Shown here: piece after piece, positions 7,630-18,415 of the stretch
Layout: each line of letters opens with the position of its first letter
How positions within the stretch are numbered: position 1 is the first letter of the stretch
Assembly: GCF_002891295.1 (NCBI RefSeq)
Contig: NZ_LGUI01000009.1
Coordinates: 186,001-250,000, forward strand
Direction: 5' to 3'
Length of the DNA: 64,000 bases
DNA from: Streptomyces eurocidicus
GTDB taxonomy: Bacteria; Actinomycetota; Actinomycetes; Streptomycetales; Streptomycetaceae
Notes under the pieces: model-generated
Seen by the model: the letters and a program-made list of their open reading frames with translations, nothing else
Databases searched by the model: none
Told to the model about the DNA's origin: nothing
Translations under genes and position numbers: made by a program

Positions 7630-9927
7630 CTAGCGGGGGAAGGGGGTGAAGTCGACGTCGAAGTTGACCGGAAAGCGGCGCGGGCGGGTTCCGGTGGCGC
7701 GGGCGTAGGCGTTGCCGATGGCGCCGACCGCGGCCGGTACGCCCAGTTCGCCGGCGCCGCCCGGCTCGCCCGTGGCCGGCATGACGAAGATCCGCACGTC
7801 AGGGGGCGTGTCCTTCTGCCGCGCGTAGTGGAACTGCGAGTAACTGCCCTCCAGCGGCAGCCCCTTGTCGATGTGGAGTCCGGCCGTGAGGGTGGTGGAG
7901 ATCGCGTCGGTCAGCCCGCCGAGGAGCTGGGCCTCCAGGCCCCGCGGGTTGACGGCCCGGCCGACGTCGGCGGCGATCACGGCCTTGGTGACGCGCGGGC
8001 GCCGGGGGTCGGTCGCGTCGATCTCGACGAGGCAGGCCGTCCGGGACTTGTACTCCTCGTGGAAGCCGACGCCCTGCGCGTGCCCGGCGGGCATCGGGCG
8101 GCCCCAGGCGCCCTCGGCCGCGACCTTGTCGAGTACGGCCCGCTGGGCGCGGTTCCTGAGGAACGTCCGCCGGAACTCCACCGGGTCCTTGCCCATCCTC
8201 GCGGCGAGTTCGTCGATCAGCATCTCCTCCGCGCCACGGGTGTTGGCCGAGTACACCGACCGCCAGGAGGCCGTGGGCATCCGCAGCGGCACCTCGGTGA
8301 GCCGCTGGGTGGTGACGCCGAAGTGGTAGGGGGACTTCACCGTCGTGTGGAAGAGCGTCTGGGCGAAGCCGGCGTTGCCGAGGCCGCCCGGCAGCTTGGC
8401 GGCGGTCGCGGTGAGGATCTCGCCGAGGCCGTGCCGGAAGTCGGTCTCGACGGCGGCCACCCGGTGGTCGAAGCCCAGGACCTGTCCCAGCCCGTAGGTG
8501 GCCCGGATCTTGTGGTGGGTGGCGGGCCGCATCCGGCCGTGCCGGGTGTCGTCGATCCGGGACCACATCAGCCGCACCGGCCGCTTGCTCGCCCGGGACA
8601 CCTGGGCGGCCTCCAGCGCGGCGTCGAAGAACAGCCGCCGGCCGAAGGAGCCGCCGCCCTGCACCACGTGGACGGTGACCTTGTCGACGGGCAGCCCGAG
8701 TTCCTTCGCGAGGGTCTGCTGGGCGACGATCGGCGTCTTGAGCGCCGACCAGATCTCGGCCCGGTCGGGGCGTACGTCCGCGACCGCCGAGTTGGTCTCC
8801 ATCGGCGCGTGGCTGACGAACGCGAAGTCGAACTCCGCGTCGAGGTGTTCGGCGAGCGGCAGGGTGATCGGCGGGAGCGAGGTCGCGGCCCGCAGCCGGG
8901 CGCGGATCCCGTCGTCGGAGAGGCCGTCGACGGTGCCGGGGCCCCAGGTCACGTCCAGGGCGTTCTTGGCGTCCAGGGCCTGGCCGAAGGTCTCGGCGAC
9001 GACGGCCACGCCGGTGGGGACGACGACGGTGTCGAGGACGCCGGGCATGGCGCGTACGGCCCGCTCGTTGTTCACCGACCGCACGGTGCCGCCCAGGGTC
9101 GGCGGACGGCGGACCATGCAGGGCTTGGCCCCGGGCACGTCGAGGTCCAGGGTGTACCTCTGGCGCCCGGTGACCATGGCCCGCGCGTCGATGCGGGAGG
9201 TGGGGGTGCCGACGAGTCTGTGCGCGGACTCCGGCTTGGGGGTGGCGGTGAGCGCCGCGAGGTGCCGGGAGGCGGCGGCCGCGGTGAGGGAGCCGTACGG
9301 GGCGGTGCGCCCGTCCGGCGCCACGACGGACCCGTCCTCGGTCCTGAGCGTGCCGGGTTCGAGGCCCCACCGCCCGGCGGCGGCGTGGACCAGGCGGGCC
9401 CGCGCGGCGGCGGCCGTGCGCCGGACGGGGTCGTAGAGCGACCGGATGGAGTTGGAGCTGCCGGTGAACTGGTTGAAGAGCAGCTCGGGCCGGGCGTCGT
9501 CGAGCTGGACCCGCACCTTCGCGAGCGGTACGTCCAGTTCCTCGGCGACCAGCATCGCGACCGCCGTCGTGATGCCCTGCCCGACCTCTTCCCTGGGCAG
9601 CCGGAAGGTGACGGTGCCGTCCTCGCCGACGGTCAGCACCAGCAGGTGGGCGGTGGGGGCCCCGGCGAGGATCAGCACGTCGCCGAGGTCGACGAGGTCG
9701 GCGGCCGCGGGGAGGGTGGGCACGACGGCCTCGGCGGCGGCCGGGGGGACGCCGTCCAGGGCGAGGCCGGTGCCGACGGCGAGGGTGGGGGCGGCGACGA
9801 GATAGGTGAGGAAGCGGCGCCTGGTGCGGTGCGGCGGGGAGGCGGGATCCGCCCGGCCCTGCCACGTCCCCTGTGCCGGTCGCGCCGGATGTTCCGTGCG
9901 TGCCTCCAGGTTCGGCTGTTCCGTCAC
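7630..9927 (-). CDS. Molybdopterin-binding large subunit of an IorB-like aldehyde/isoquinoline oxidoreductase
   Basis: 765 aa. A twin-arginine signal (RTRRRFLTYLVAAP, residues about 34-47) suggests export in folded form with cofactor loaded. The body matches the molybdopterin cytosine dinucleotide subunits of the xanthine dehydrogenase family: GGGSFGRR in the centre and, near the C-terminus, GGAGELGVPAAVGAIGNA, which contains the Glu used as base during hydroxylation. It would oxidise an N-heterocycle or aldehyde with water as oxygen donor and pass electrons to the small subunit encoded just downstream. The usual order is small subunit first, so the reversed order is mildly odd. No molybdopterin maturation gene (XdhC type) lies nearby. 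Confidence 0.9.
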   Translation of the reverse strand: MTEQPNLEARTEHPARPAQGTWQGRADPASPPHRTRRRFLTYLVAAPTLAVGTGLALDGVPPAAAEAVVPTLPAAADLVDLGDVLILAGAPTAHLLVLTVGEDGTVTFRLPREEVGQGITTAVAMLVAEELDVPLAKVRVQLDDARPELLFNQFTGSSNSIRSLYDPVRRTAAAARARLVHAAAGRWGLEPGTLRTEDGSVVAPDGRTAPYGSLTAAAASRHLAALTATPKPESAHRLVGTPTSRIDARAMVTGRQRYTLDLDVPGAKPCMVRRPPTLGGTVRSVNNERAVRAMPGVLDTVVVPTGVAVVAETFGQALDAKNALDVTWGPGTVDGLSDDGIRARLRAATSLPPITLPLAEHLDAEFDFAFVSHAPMETNSAVADVRPDRAEIWSALKTPIVAQQTLAKELGLPVDKVTVHVVQGGGSFGRRLFFDAALEAAQVSRASKRPVRLMWSRIDDTRHGRMRPATHHKIRATYGLGQVLGFDHRVAAVETDFRHGLGEILTATAAKLPGGLGNAGFAQTLFHTTVKSPYHFGVTTQRLTEVPLRMPTASWRSVYSANTRGAEEMLIDELAARMGKDPVEFRRTFLRNRAQRAVLDKVAAEGAWGRPMPAGHAQGVGFHEEYKSRTACLVEIDATDPRRPRVTKAVIAADVGRAVNPRGLEAQLLGGLTDAISTTLTAGLHIDKGLPLEGSYSQFHYARQKDTPPDVRIFVMPATGEPGGAGELGVPAAVGAIGNAYARATGTRPRRFPVNFDVDFTPFPR

Positions 9928-10019
9928 AAGCGCTCCGATCCGGCCCGGCCCGCCGCGGGCCGCCGGACACTCAGCAGATCATCGCCATCGGGCCGGTGGC
10001 GGGCAAGGGGCGGCCCGGA

Positions 10020-10886
10020 CTACGAGGTGACGGGGCGCCAGGCCGGTCCGTCGCCGCCCCGCTCGACCCGCCCGAAGACGACGTCGGCGAAGTGGAGGCC
10101 GAAGCCGGTGGTGTCCGGCCTCGCCAGCTCCTCGACCAGGCGGTGCCGGAACTCGGCGGACCGGACGGGGTCGTGGTCGACGACGGCGGACCACTCGGGG
10201 TGGTCGACCTGGATCGGCGAGTGCAGGGCGTCGCCGAAGGCGATCAGGCGCCGGCCGCCGTCGGTGATGACGTAGGCGGCGTGGCCGGCGGTGTGACCCG
10301 GCGTCAGCATGACGCGGACGCCCGGGAAGATCTCCTCCCCGTCGGCGACGGTGCGGACGCGGGGCTCCAGCGCGGCGAGCATCTCCTTCGACGTGCCGTG
10401 CTCCTCCGCGAGGTGGCGCCGGGTCCACTCGGGCTCGGCGACGAGGTACTCGGCCGCGGGGAAGGCCGGGCGGTCGGTCCCGGGGACCGGGAGACAGGCC
10501 CAGCCGAGGTGGTCAAGGTGGAGGTGGGTGAAGGCCACGGCCTCGATGTCGCCGGGCGCGCGGCCCGCCTTCGCCAGGCTGTCCAGCAGCGCGCCGCCGT
10601 AGAGGCGGCCATGGGCGTTGCCGGGTTCGGCCGGGATCTCCTGGGGGCCGAGCCCGGCGTCGATCAGCAGCGCCCGGCCGTCGCGCTCGACCAGCAGGCC
10701 GCCCATGCTGGCGACGAGGTTGCCGGTGGCGTCGAGGTACTCGGGGTGCGCGGCCCAGGTCTCCTCGCTGACGTCGGGCAGCCAGCCGGGCGTCAGCTGA
10801 CCTGCGCCGTCGGGCAGGTAGGTCAGCTTCGTGCCGCCGAGCCGAAGTGTGTGGATGCCCGCAGGCCGTCGCAGTCGCTCGTCCAT
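10020..10886 (-). CDS. MBL-fold metallo-hydrolase
   Basis: 288 aa from ATG 10886 (a start further up at 10931 would cross the operator region). It carries the zinc-binding motif THLHLDH, then LTPGHTAGH and FGDALHSP, the full metal-ligand set of the metallo-beta-lactamase fold. The family includes lactonases, glyoxalase II and esterases, and the sequence alone does not choose between them. The gene is divergent from a MarR regulator, with a perfect 15-bp palindrome between the two starts, so expression is probably induced when a small molecule releases MarR. A lactone or aromatic ester substrate would be typical but is inference. Confidence 0.88.
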   Translation of the reverse strand: MDERLRRPAGIHTLRLGGTKLTYLPDGAGQLTPGWLPDVSEETWAAHPEYLDATGNLVASMGGLLVERDGRALLIDAGLGPQEIPAEPGNAHGRLYGGALLDSLAKAGRAPGDIEAVAFTHLHLDHLGWACLPVPGTDRPAFPAAEYLVAEPEWTRRHLAEEHGTSKEMLAALEPRVRTVADGEEIFPGVRVMLTPGHTAGHAAYVITDGGRRLIAFGDALHSPIQVDHPEWSAVVDHDPVRSAEFRHRLVEELARPDTTGFGLHFADVVFGRVERGGDGPAWRPVTS

Positions 10887-10942
10887 GATCCCGCCCTTGT
10901 CTCCGTTGGTGTCGTGAGGACGGATCGACAATAAGCTTCCAG

Positions 10943-10957
10943 CTTGAATGATTCAAG
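10943..10957. promoter_or_regulatory. MarR-type operator between hydrolase and regulator genes
   Basis: CTTGAATGATTCAAG is a perfect palindrome with a central G, and its core TTGAATnATTCAA resembles classic MarR sites. A second half-site (ACTTGAATGATG, 10972-10983) follows one to two helical turns downstream. Both sit in the 128-bp divergent promoter region. Confidence 0.7.
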
Positions 10958-11014
10958 TGAGAATGATGCTGACTTGAATGATGTGGGCTTGATGCGCTGG
11001 CTAGGATGGGGCCC

Positions 11015-11500
11015 ATGACGACACCGGAGGCACACCCGGACACGCAGGGGCGGCCGACGGGCACCCGGGTGGACCCGGTGGACGCCCGGGAGGCGCACGC
11101 GACGGCCGAGCGGCAGCTGTGCGGCCTGGTGACGGGCCTGGCCCGGCGGATCGCCGACCACGTCAGGGAGCGCGCGACCCGGCTCGACCTCACGGCCCCG
11201 CAGGCCACGGCCCTGCGGGAGCTGACCGGCCCGATGACCATGCGGGAGCTGGCCGACCGCATGGCCTGCGAGCCGTCGAACGCCACGTTCGTCATCGACA
11301 AGCTGGAGAGCCAGGGCCTGCTGGAGCGCCACCCGCACCCGACGGACCGCCGCGCGAAGCAGCTGATCCTGACCCCCGCGGGCACGGAGCTGCGGGAGCG
11401 CCTCCTGACCCTGCTCAAGGAGGAGGGCCCGCTGGCGGGCCTGAGCCTGGCGGAGCAGGGCGCGCTCCAGGACCTGCTCCAGCGCGCGGTCACACGCTGA
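11015..11500 (+). CDS. MarR-family transcriptional regulator
   Basis: 161 aa from ATG 11015, preferred over ATG 11006 because AGGATGGGG gives spacing for the second. The winged helix-turn-helix covers the middle: MTMRELADRMACEPSNATF as helices 3-4 and HPTDRRAKQLILT as the wing, with the family DRR motif. N- and C-terminal helices would form the dimer. It is divergent from the MBL-fold hydrolase across a palindromic operator and most likely represses both genes. The ligand is unknown. Confidence 0.88.
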   Translation: MTTPEAHPDTQGRPTGTRVDPVDAREAHATAERQLCGLVTGLARRIADHVRERATRLDLTAPQATALRELTGPMTMRELADRMACEPSNATFVIDKLESQGLLERHPHPTDRRAKQLILTPAGTELRERLLTLLKEEGPLAGLSLAEQGALQDLLQRAVTR

Positions 11501-11631
11501 CGCTCCCCGCGCCCGGGCTCCTGCGGCCCGTCCGACGCGAACCCGCTCGGCACCCGGCCGGATGCCGGGCGGGCGGGCAGGGAACCCCCCTCCCCGCCCG
11601 CCCCGTTCCCCTTATCGCACGCCGATCGCCC

Positions 11632-11658
11632 CCCCCCGCAGACGATCACTGCGGGGGG
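11632..11658. terminator. Hairpin terminator between marR-like gene and lon
   Basis: A 10-bp perfect stem (11632-11641 with 11649-11658) around the loop ACGATCA, in the 273-bp gap between convergent genes. The rest of the gap (11501-11773) holds only C-rich low-complexity sequence and no gene that I can see. Confidence 0.65.
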
Positions 11659-11773
11659 CGCCAGTGCCCATAAGGGTGCACAAGAGGCGCACAGCGCGCA
11701 CGCACCTCAGGGGAGCGCCCCCGCACCCGTGACCGGGCCGGGAGCGCTCCGTTCCACCGCCGTGTCCGGGCCG

Positions 11774-14176
<2,403 letters not shown>

Positions 14177-14197
14177 GATCTCCCCTTCGGCAGGCAA

Positions 14198-14218
14198 GTT
14201 GAGCTACATGGACTCAAT
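14198..14218. promoter_or_regulatory. HAIR-like HspR operator upstream of lon
   Basis: TTGAG-N9-CTCAA, read as gTTGAGc-N7-aCTCAAt, matches the HspR-associated inverted repeat (CTTGAGT-N7-ACTCAAG) at all ten core bases. It lies 22 bp before the lon start codon. Control of lon by HspR is established in actinomycetes, and the match here is seen directly. Confidence 0.75.
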
Positions 14219-14249
14219 GCTTCTGCCTCTACGGGTGTTCCCCGGGCGT

Positions 14250-14266
14250 GTTCGCTCTGAGCGATC
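14250..14266. promoter_or_regulatory. ClgR-like operator upstream of lon
   Basis: GTTCGCTCTGAGCGATC contains the perfect palindrome CGCTC-T-GAGCG (14253-14263), close to the CGC-N5-GCG type of ClgR site. ClgR is known to activate lon and clp genes in Streptomyces. It lies about 75 bp upstream of the lon start. Confidence 0.55.
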
Positions 14267-14291
14267 AGGGCTGTTGTGGGCCTCGTGGCTC

Positions 14292-15278
14292 CTACGCCGC
14301 GTTCGGGAAGGCCCGCCGGTAGTCCGTGGGCGACACCCCCAGGTGCTGCGCGAAGTGCCGCCGCAGGTTCGCGCCCGTGCCCAGGCCGCTCCGCTCCCCG
14401 ATCCGTTCGATCGAGAGGTCCGTCGCCTCCAGCAGCGCCTGCGCCCGGGCCAGCCGCTGGTTGAGGAGCCACTTCAGCGGGGTCGTGCCCGTCGCGGCGT
14501 GCAGGCGGCGGAAGAAGGTGCGGGGGCTCAGGCCGGCGCGGCGGGCCAGGTCGTCGACGGTCAGGGGCCGGTCGAGGTGCTCGGTGGCCCACTGGAGCAC
14601 GGGGGCGAGGCCGTCGTCCCCGGCGGCCGGGACGGACAGGTCGACGTACTGGGCCTGGCCGCCGGGCCGGTGCGCGGGGACGACCAGGCGGCGGGCCAGC
14701 TGGTTGGCGACGTGCGCGCCCAGGTCGTGCCGGACCAGGTGCAGACACAGGTCCAGCCCGGCCGTGACCCCGGCGCTGGTGAGGACGTCGCCGTCGTCCA
14801 CGTAGAGCACGGAGTCGTCGACCCGCACGCCCGGGTACCGCTGGGCCAGCTCCTCGGTGTGCATCCAGTGGCAGGTGGCCCGGCGGCCGTCGAGGACGCC
14901 CGCCTCGGCGAGCGCGAAGGCCCCGGCGCACAGGGACACCATCCGGGCGCCCCCGGCGGCGGCCTCCCGCAGGACGGAGATCAGCTCCGGGGGCAGCTCC
15001 CGGCCGCCCTCGACGCACGCCTCCGGGACCGAGGGGACGATCACGGTGTCGGCGCCGAGCAGCCCCTCGGGCCCGTAGGGGGTGCGCAGCCCGAAGCCGT
15101 GGGCCGACGCGGCCCGGCCCCGGTCCGCGCCCACCGCGCACAGCCGCAGGTCGTACCAGGGGTCCGCCAGGTCCCGGTGCGGGATGCCGAAGACCGTTGT
15201 GACGACCCCCAGCTCGTACAGGTCCCAGAAGGGGACGTCGTCGTCGATCACGGCCACTGCCACGGTTCCGGCGCTCAT
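14292..15278 (-). CDS. GlxA-type transcriptional regulator (DJ-1/PfpI-like domain plus AraC helix-turn-helix)
   Basis: 328 aa. The first 190 residues form a DJ-1/PfpI amidotransferase-like domain with the nucleophile-elbow region VSLCAGAFALAEAG. The last 100 residues hold two AraC helix-turn-helix units (LTVDDLARRAGLSPRTFFRRL and IERIGERSGLGTGANLRRHF) and the family ending GVSPTDYRRAF. Members regulate genes in response to metabolites through the N-terminal domain. The gene is divergent from an imine-reductase-like gene and ends 115 bp before lon, whose own promoter sites fill that gap. The effector is not known. Confidence 0.9.
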   Translation of the reverse strand: MSAGTVAVAVIDDDVPFWDLYELGVVTTVFGIPHRDLADPWYDLRLCAVGADRGRAASAHGFGLRTPYGPEGLLGADTVIVPSVPEACVEGGRELPPELISVLREAAAGGARMVSLCAGAFALAEAGVLDGRRATCHWMHTEELAQRYPGVRVDDSVLYVDDGDVLTSAGVTAGLDLCLHLVRHDLGAHVANQLARRLVVPAHRPGGQAQYVDLSVPAAGDDGLAPVLQWATEHLDRPLTVDDLARRAGLSPRTFFRRLHAATGTTPLKWLLNQRLARAQALLEATDLSIERIGERSGLGTGANLRRHFAQHLGVSPTDYRRAFPNAA

Positions 15279-15292
15279 GCCGTCAGACTATT

Positions 15293-15325
15293 GGCAGGAA
15301 TGGTTCGGCAGTAGTCAGTCCTGCC
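15293..15325. promoter_or_regulatory. Inverted repeat between GlxA-type regulator and imine-reductase-like gene
   Basis: GGCAGGA (15293-15299) and TCCTGCC (15319-15325) form a 7-bp inverted repeat separated by 19 bp, just upstream of the regulator start. The spacing would fit a dimeric activator, but the assignment is by position alone. Confidence 0.25.
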
Positions 15326-15401
15326 ACTGTCGGCCCTCTTCCGGCCACGCGAAGCTGGCTCTCGATCGAACCGCTTCCGCACCGCAGGGGGAGAAACACC
15401 G

Positions 15402-16268
15402 ATGAGTGTCACCGTTCTCGGACTGGGCCGCATGGGCACCGCGCTGGCCGGCGCGTTCCTGGCCGCGGGCCACCCGACCACCGTCTGGAACCGCTCGGCG
15501 GGCAAGGACGACGACCTGGTCGCGCGCGGCGCCGAGCGGGCCGCCGGCGCCGCCGAGGCCGTCGCCGCGAGCCCGCTGGTCGTCGTCTGCCTCTCGACCT
15601 ACGACGTGGTCCGGGAGGTCCTGGCCGACAGCGCCGAGGTGCTGCGCGGCCGCACCCTCGTCAACCTCACCTCCGGCTCGCCCGAGCAGGCCCGCGAGAC
15701 CGCCGCCTGGGCCGCCGGACACGGCGTCGGCTACCTCGACGGCGCCATCATGTCGACCCCGCCGGGCATCGGCAGCTCGGCGATCATGCTGCTCTACAGC
15801 GGCTCGCCGGCCGCCTTCGCGGCGCACGAGGACACCCTCCGGAGCCTGGGCGACGCCGTCCACCTCGGCGACGACGCGGGCACCGCGTCCCTCTACGACA
15901 CCGCGCTGCTCGGGATGATGTGGGCGACGCTCGGCGGCTGGCTCCAGGGCGTGGCGCTGACCGGCGCGGACGGGGTCGCGGCGACGGCGTTCACGCGGGT
16001 CGCGATCCGCTGGACGGCGGCCGTCAACGGCTTCATGAGCACCTACGCGCCCCAGGTCGACGCCGGGGAGTACCCGGGCGACGACGCCACCCTCGACGTG
16101 CACCTCGGGGCCGTCGAGCACCTCGTCCACGCCAGCGCGGCGCGCGGCCTGGACATCGAGGTGCCGGGGCTGTTCAAGGCGTTCATCGAGCGGGGGATCG
16201 CGGCCGGGCACGGCGGCGACAGCTACGCGCGGCTGATCGACGTGGTCCGGAACGGGGGCCGGGCGTGA
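15402..16268 (+). CDS. NADPH-dependent imine-reductase-like oxidoreductase (beta-hydroxyacid dehydrogenase superfamily)
   Basis: 288 aa, start ATG with GGGGGAG upstream. The N-terminal Rossmann fold opens with VLGLGRMGTALA and WNRSAGK. The motif LVNLTSGSPEQA and the helical C-terminal half are typical of imine reductases (IREDs), which reduce cyclic imines and do reductive amination. Asp166 in LYDTALLG appears to sit where IREDs carry the Asp or Tyr that splits stereopreference; this placement is inferred without an alignment. The gene overlaps the following DinB-type gene by four bases (GTGA), so the two are translationally coupled. 3-Hydroxyisobutyrate dehydrogenase is a weaker alternative, since the catalytic Lys region differs. 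Confidence 0.85.
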   Translation: MSVTVLGLGRMGTALAGAFLAAGHPTTVWNRSAGKDDDLVARGAERAAGAAEAVAASPLVVVCLSTYDVVREVLADSAEVLRGRTLVNLTSGSPEQARETAAWAAGHGVGYLDGAIMSTPPGIGSSAIMLLYSGSPAAFAAHEDTLRSLGDAVHLGDDAGTASLYDTALLGMMWATLGGWLQGVALTGADGVAATAFTRVAIRWTAAVNGFMSTYAPQVDAGEYPGDDATLDVHLGAVEHLVHASAARGLDIEVPGLFKAFIERGIAAGHGGDSYARLIDVVRNGGRA

Positions 16269-17020
16269 GCGTCACCTATCCGGATGTCGTCCGTACCGGC
16301 CCGGACGGCGCCGCTACGGATGTCGTTCCTACAGGCGCCGCTCCCACGGACGTCGTTCCTACGGGCGTCGTTCCCACGGACGCCGCCCACCCGGCCGGCA
16401 CCCGCCCCGGCGCGCGTACGGGCGCCCCCGTTCCCACCGCCGCCGGCTGGGCCGCGCTGCTCACGGAGGCCGCCGAGCACTGCACCGACGTCCTCGCCGA
16501 GGCGCCGCGCGCGGAGGACTGGACCCGGCCCGCCCACGGGCTCGACTGGTCCTGCCACGCCACCCTGGACCACCTGGCGCTCGGTCTCATCGGCTACGCG
16601 GGGCTGCTCACCGCCCGGCCCACCGACCGCTACATCGCGCTCTTCGCCTCGCTCGACCCCGAGGCGCCGCTACCGGCCCGGCTGGAGGGCATCCGCATCG
16701 CCGCGGCGCTGCTGGCGGCCACCGTCCGGGGCGCGGACCCCGGGGACCGCGCCTGGCACCCCTGGGGGCACTCCGACGCGGCGGGCTTCGCCGCCATGGG
16801 GCTGGTCGAGATCCTGGTGCACACCGACGACCTCGCGCGCGGCCTCGGCCTCGCCCGGCGGCTGCCCGACGAGCTGTGCGCGCCCGCCCTCGCCCGGCTG
16901 TTCCCCGACGCCCCGGCCGGGCACTCCCCCGCCGGGACCCTGCTGTGGGCCACCGGCCGGGGCACGCTGCCCGGGCACGGCCGGCGTCTGGAGTGGGCCT
17001 GGGACGGCACCGTGCGCTGA
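16265..17020 (+). CDS. DinB/maleylpyruvate-isomerase N-terminal-domain protein (mycothiol-dependent type)
   Basis: 251 aa from GTG 16265, overlapping the previous stop. Residues about 1-55 are a low-complexity tail with repeats of PTDVVPTG. The remainder is the four-helix MDMPI/DinB fold: a conserved W in AAGWAALL, WSCHATLDHLALGLIGYA with the metal His, and GLVEILVHTDDLARGLG with the second His/Asp cluster. Family members bind a divalent metal and often use mycothiol, the actinomycete thiol. Coupling to the imine-reductase-like gene suggests they handle the same compound. The last 351 bp overlap the rhomboid-like gene on the other strand. Confidence 0.75.
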   Translation: MSVTYPDVVRTGPDGAATDVVPTGAAPTDVVPTGVVPTDAAHPAGTRPGARTGAPVPTAAGWAALLTEAAEHCTDVLAEAPRAEDWTRPAHGLDWSCHATLDHLALGLIGYAGLLTARPTDRYIALFASLDPEAPLPARLEGIRIAAALLAATVRGADPGDRAWHPWGHSDAAGFAAMGLVEILVHTDDLARGLGLARRLPDELCAPALARLFPDAPAGHSPAGTLLWATGRGTLPGHGRRLEWAWDGTVR

Positions 17021-18193
17021 CCCGCCGCCCGCCCCCGCGGGCCCTCGCCCGTCGCGGAGGAACGGGCGGCAGGCCGCGCCGGTGAGCAGGGCTATCGGGT
17101 GACCCCAGCTGGCGAGGGGGTCGGCGAACTCGACGAGGTCCTGGGCGCACATCAGGGCGGCCAGGCCGAAGACCGTCCAGCCCGCCGGGCGGGGCAGCAG
17201 CACGGCGAGCGCGCCCGTGGCGGCCATCACGCCGAAGCTGATGCCGTAGTCGAGGCGGTGCAGCGACGCCTCCGGCAGCCGGCCCGCGGCCACCGCGCCC
17301 GCCACCGGGAGCTCGGTGGCGAGGGTCGCCAGCACATGGCCGAGGAGGAAGACCCCGGCCGTGCGGGCGGCGCCGACCCGGCGTTCCAGGGCGCTGACGA
17401 CGAGGGCGAAGAGGATCCCGTACGCGGAGTACAGCCCGCCCGCGACCCACAGGGCGCTCGCGACGAGGACGACGATCGGCTGGTCGGCGAGGTGCGCGGC
17501 GTCGGTGCTGGAGTCGCGCAGCAGCTGGTTGACGGTCGCCTCGTCGCCGAGGTGGCCGTAGAGCGCGGTGGCGAGGAGGACCAGACCGTAGACGAAGCTG
17601 AAGGGGGTGCCGGTGGGCGTGGGGAGCACCCGCCACGGCCGCGGCCACCGTCCCGTACGCCGGGGCGTCCACCACGAACGGGGCACTCCAGCGGGCTCCG
17701 GGGCACCGGCCGCGGGGGCGTCGTCGAAGGCGTCAGCGGCACCGGGGGCGGAGGAGCCGTCGCGCGGCGGAACCCGGCCGGACGCCGGTAGGTCATCGCG
17801 CGCGGGTCCGTCCTCGGCCGCGGCGCCGCGCTCCCGGGCACCGGCCGGACCGGCCGGGCCGCCTGTCGTACGGGAGTCGGCGGAGCACGGAGAACCGTCG
17901 AAGGCATCACGGGCGGGAGAGCCGTCGCACGGGGAAACCCGGCCGGACGCCGGTACGCCATCGCGCACGGATCCGTCCTCGGCCGCGGCGCCGCGCTCCC
18001 GGGCGCCGGCCGGACCGGCCGGGCCACCTGTCGTACGGGAGTCGGCGGGGCACGGAGAACCGTCGAAGGCGTCACGGGTGGGAGAGCCGTCGCACGGGGA
18101 GACCCGGCCGGACGCCGGTACGTCATCGCGCACGGGTCCGTCCTCGGCCGCGGCACCGTCGGGCCGCGCGTCGGCGGGGTCCACCACACTCAC
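16670..18193 (-). CDS. Rhomboid-like membrane protein with repetitive N-terminal extension
   Basis: 507 aa if read to the first stop. Residues 1-165 are a low-complexity extension containing 2.4 copies of a 55-aa unit with DGSP and TTGGPAGPAGA motifs. Membrane helices lie at about residues 195-345: SFVYGLVLLATAL, IVVLVASALWVAGGLY, and VFLLGHVLATLATE, followed by the HRLDYGISFG motif typical of the actinomycete rhomboid-like family. The catalytic GxSG of active rhomboid proteases is not visible. The last 117 codons, beyond about 17020, lie antisense to the DinB gene and are probably an unselected tail, because no stop occurs earlier in this frame. The start may also be further in. Confidence 0.6.
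   Translation of the reverse strand: MSVVDPADARPDGAAAEDGPVRDDVPASGRVSPCDGSPTRDAFDGSPCPADSRTTGGPAGPAGARERGAAAEDGSVRDGVPASGRVSPCDGSPARDAFDGSPCSADSRTTGGPAGPAGARERGAAAEDGPARDDLPASGRVPPRDGSSAPGAADAFDDAPAAGAPEPAGVPRSWWTPRRTGRWPRPWRVLPTPTGTPFSFVYGLVLLATALYGHLGDEATVNQLLRDSSTDAAHLADQPIVVLVASALWVAGGLYSAYGILFALVVSALERRVGAARTAGVFLLGHVLATLATELPVAGAVAAGRLPEASLHRLDYGISFGVMAATGALAVLLPRPAGWTVFGLAALMCAQDLVEFADPLASWGHPIALLTGAACRPFLRDGRGPAGAGGGSAHGAVPGPLQTPAVPGQRAPAGGPQQGPGGGVPGRGVGEQPGEGGRAQLVGQPPGEAEAAREVVGVHQDLDQPHGGEARRVGVPPGVPGAVPGVRAPDGGRQQRRGDADALQPGR
17773..18160. repeat. 165-bp tandem repeat (about 2.4 copies) within the rhomboid-like gene
   Basis: The same segment starts at 17773, 17938 and 18103, an exact 165-bp (55-codon) period with few differences between copies. 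The period keeps the reading frame, so copy-number change would not disrupt the protein. The near identity of copies suggests recent duplication. Confidence 0.85.
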
Positions 18194-18415
18194 CTCGGCC
18201 AGACCCCTCTCGCACGGCGTCCCGCGGGGCGGGCCCGGTCACTTGCGGGCGCCTCGCGCCGCACCGTGAAACACGGGTGCGCCGCCCGCACCCGCCACAT
18301 TAAAGTCCACGGGGGCCCGCCGGTTCACCTTCCGCCGGTGAATCCTGTCACGCCTCTCAACCCCGGCTCCGCCCCTTGCGTCCGTCGAGCGATCCGATCC
18401 CCCGGAGGCCCGCCC

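Noticed and set aside
7828..10275. 815-codon frame opposite the IorB-like gene
   Set aside because: It spans an intergenic gap and has no domain. The minus strand has the Tat signal and molybdopterin motifs.
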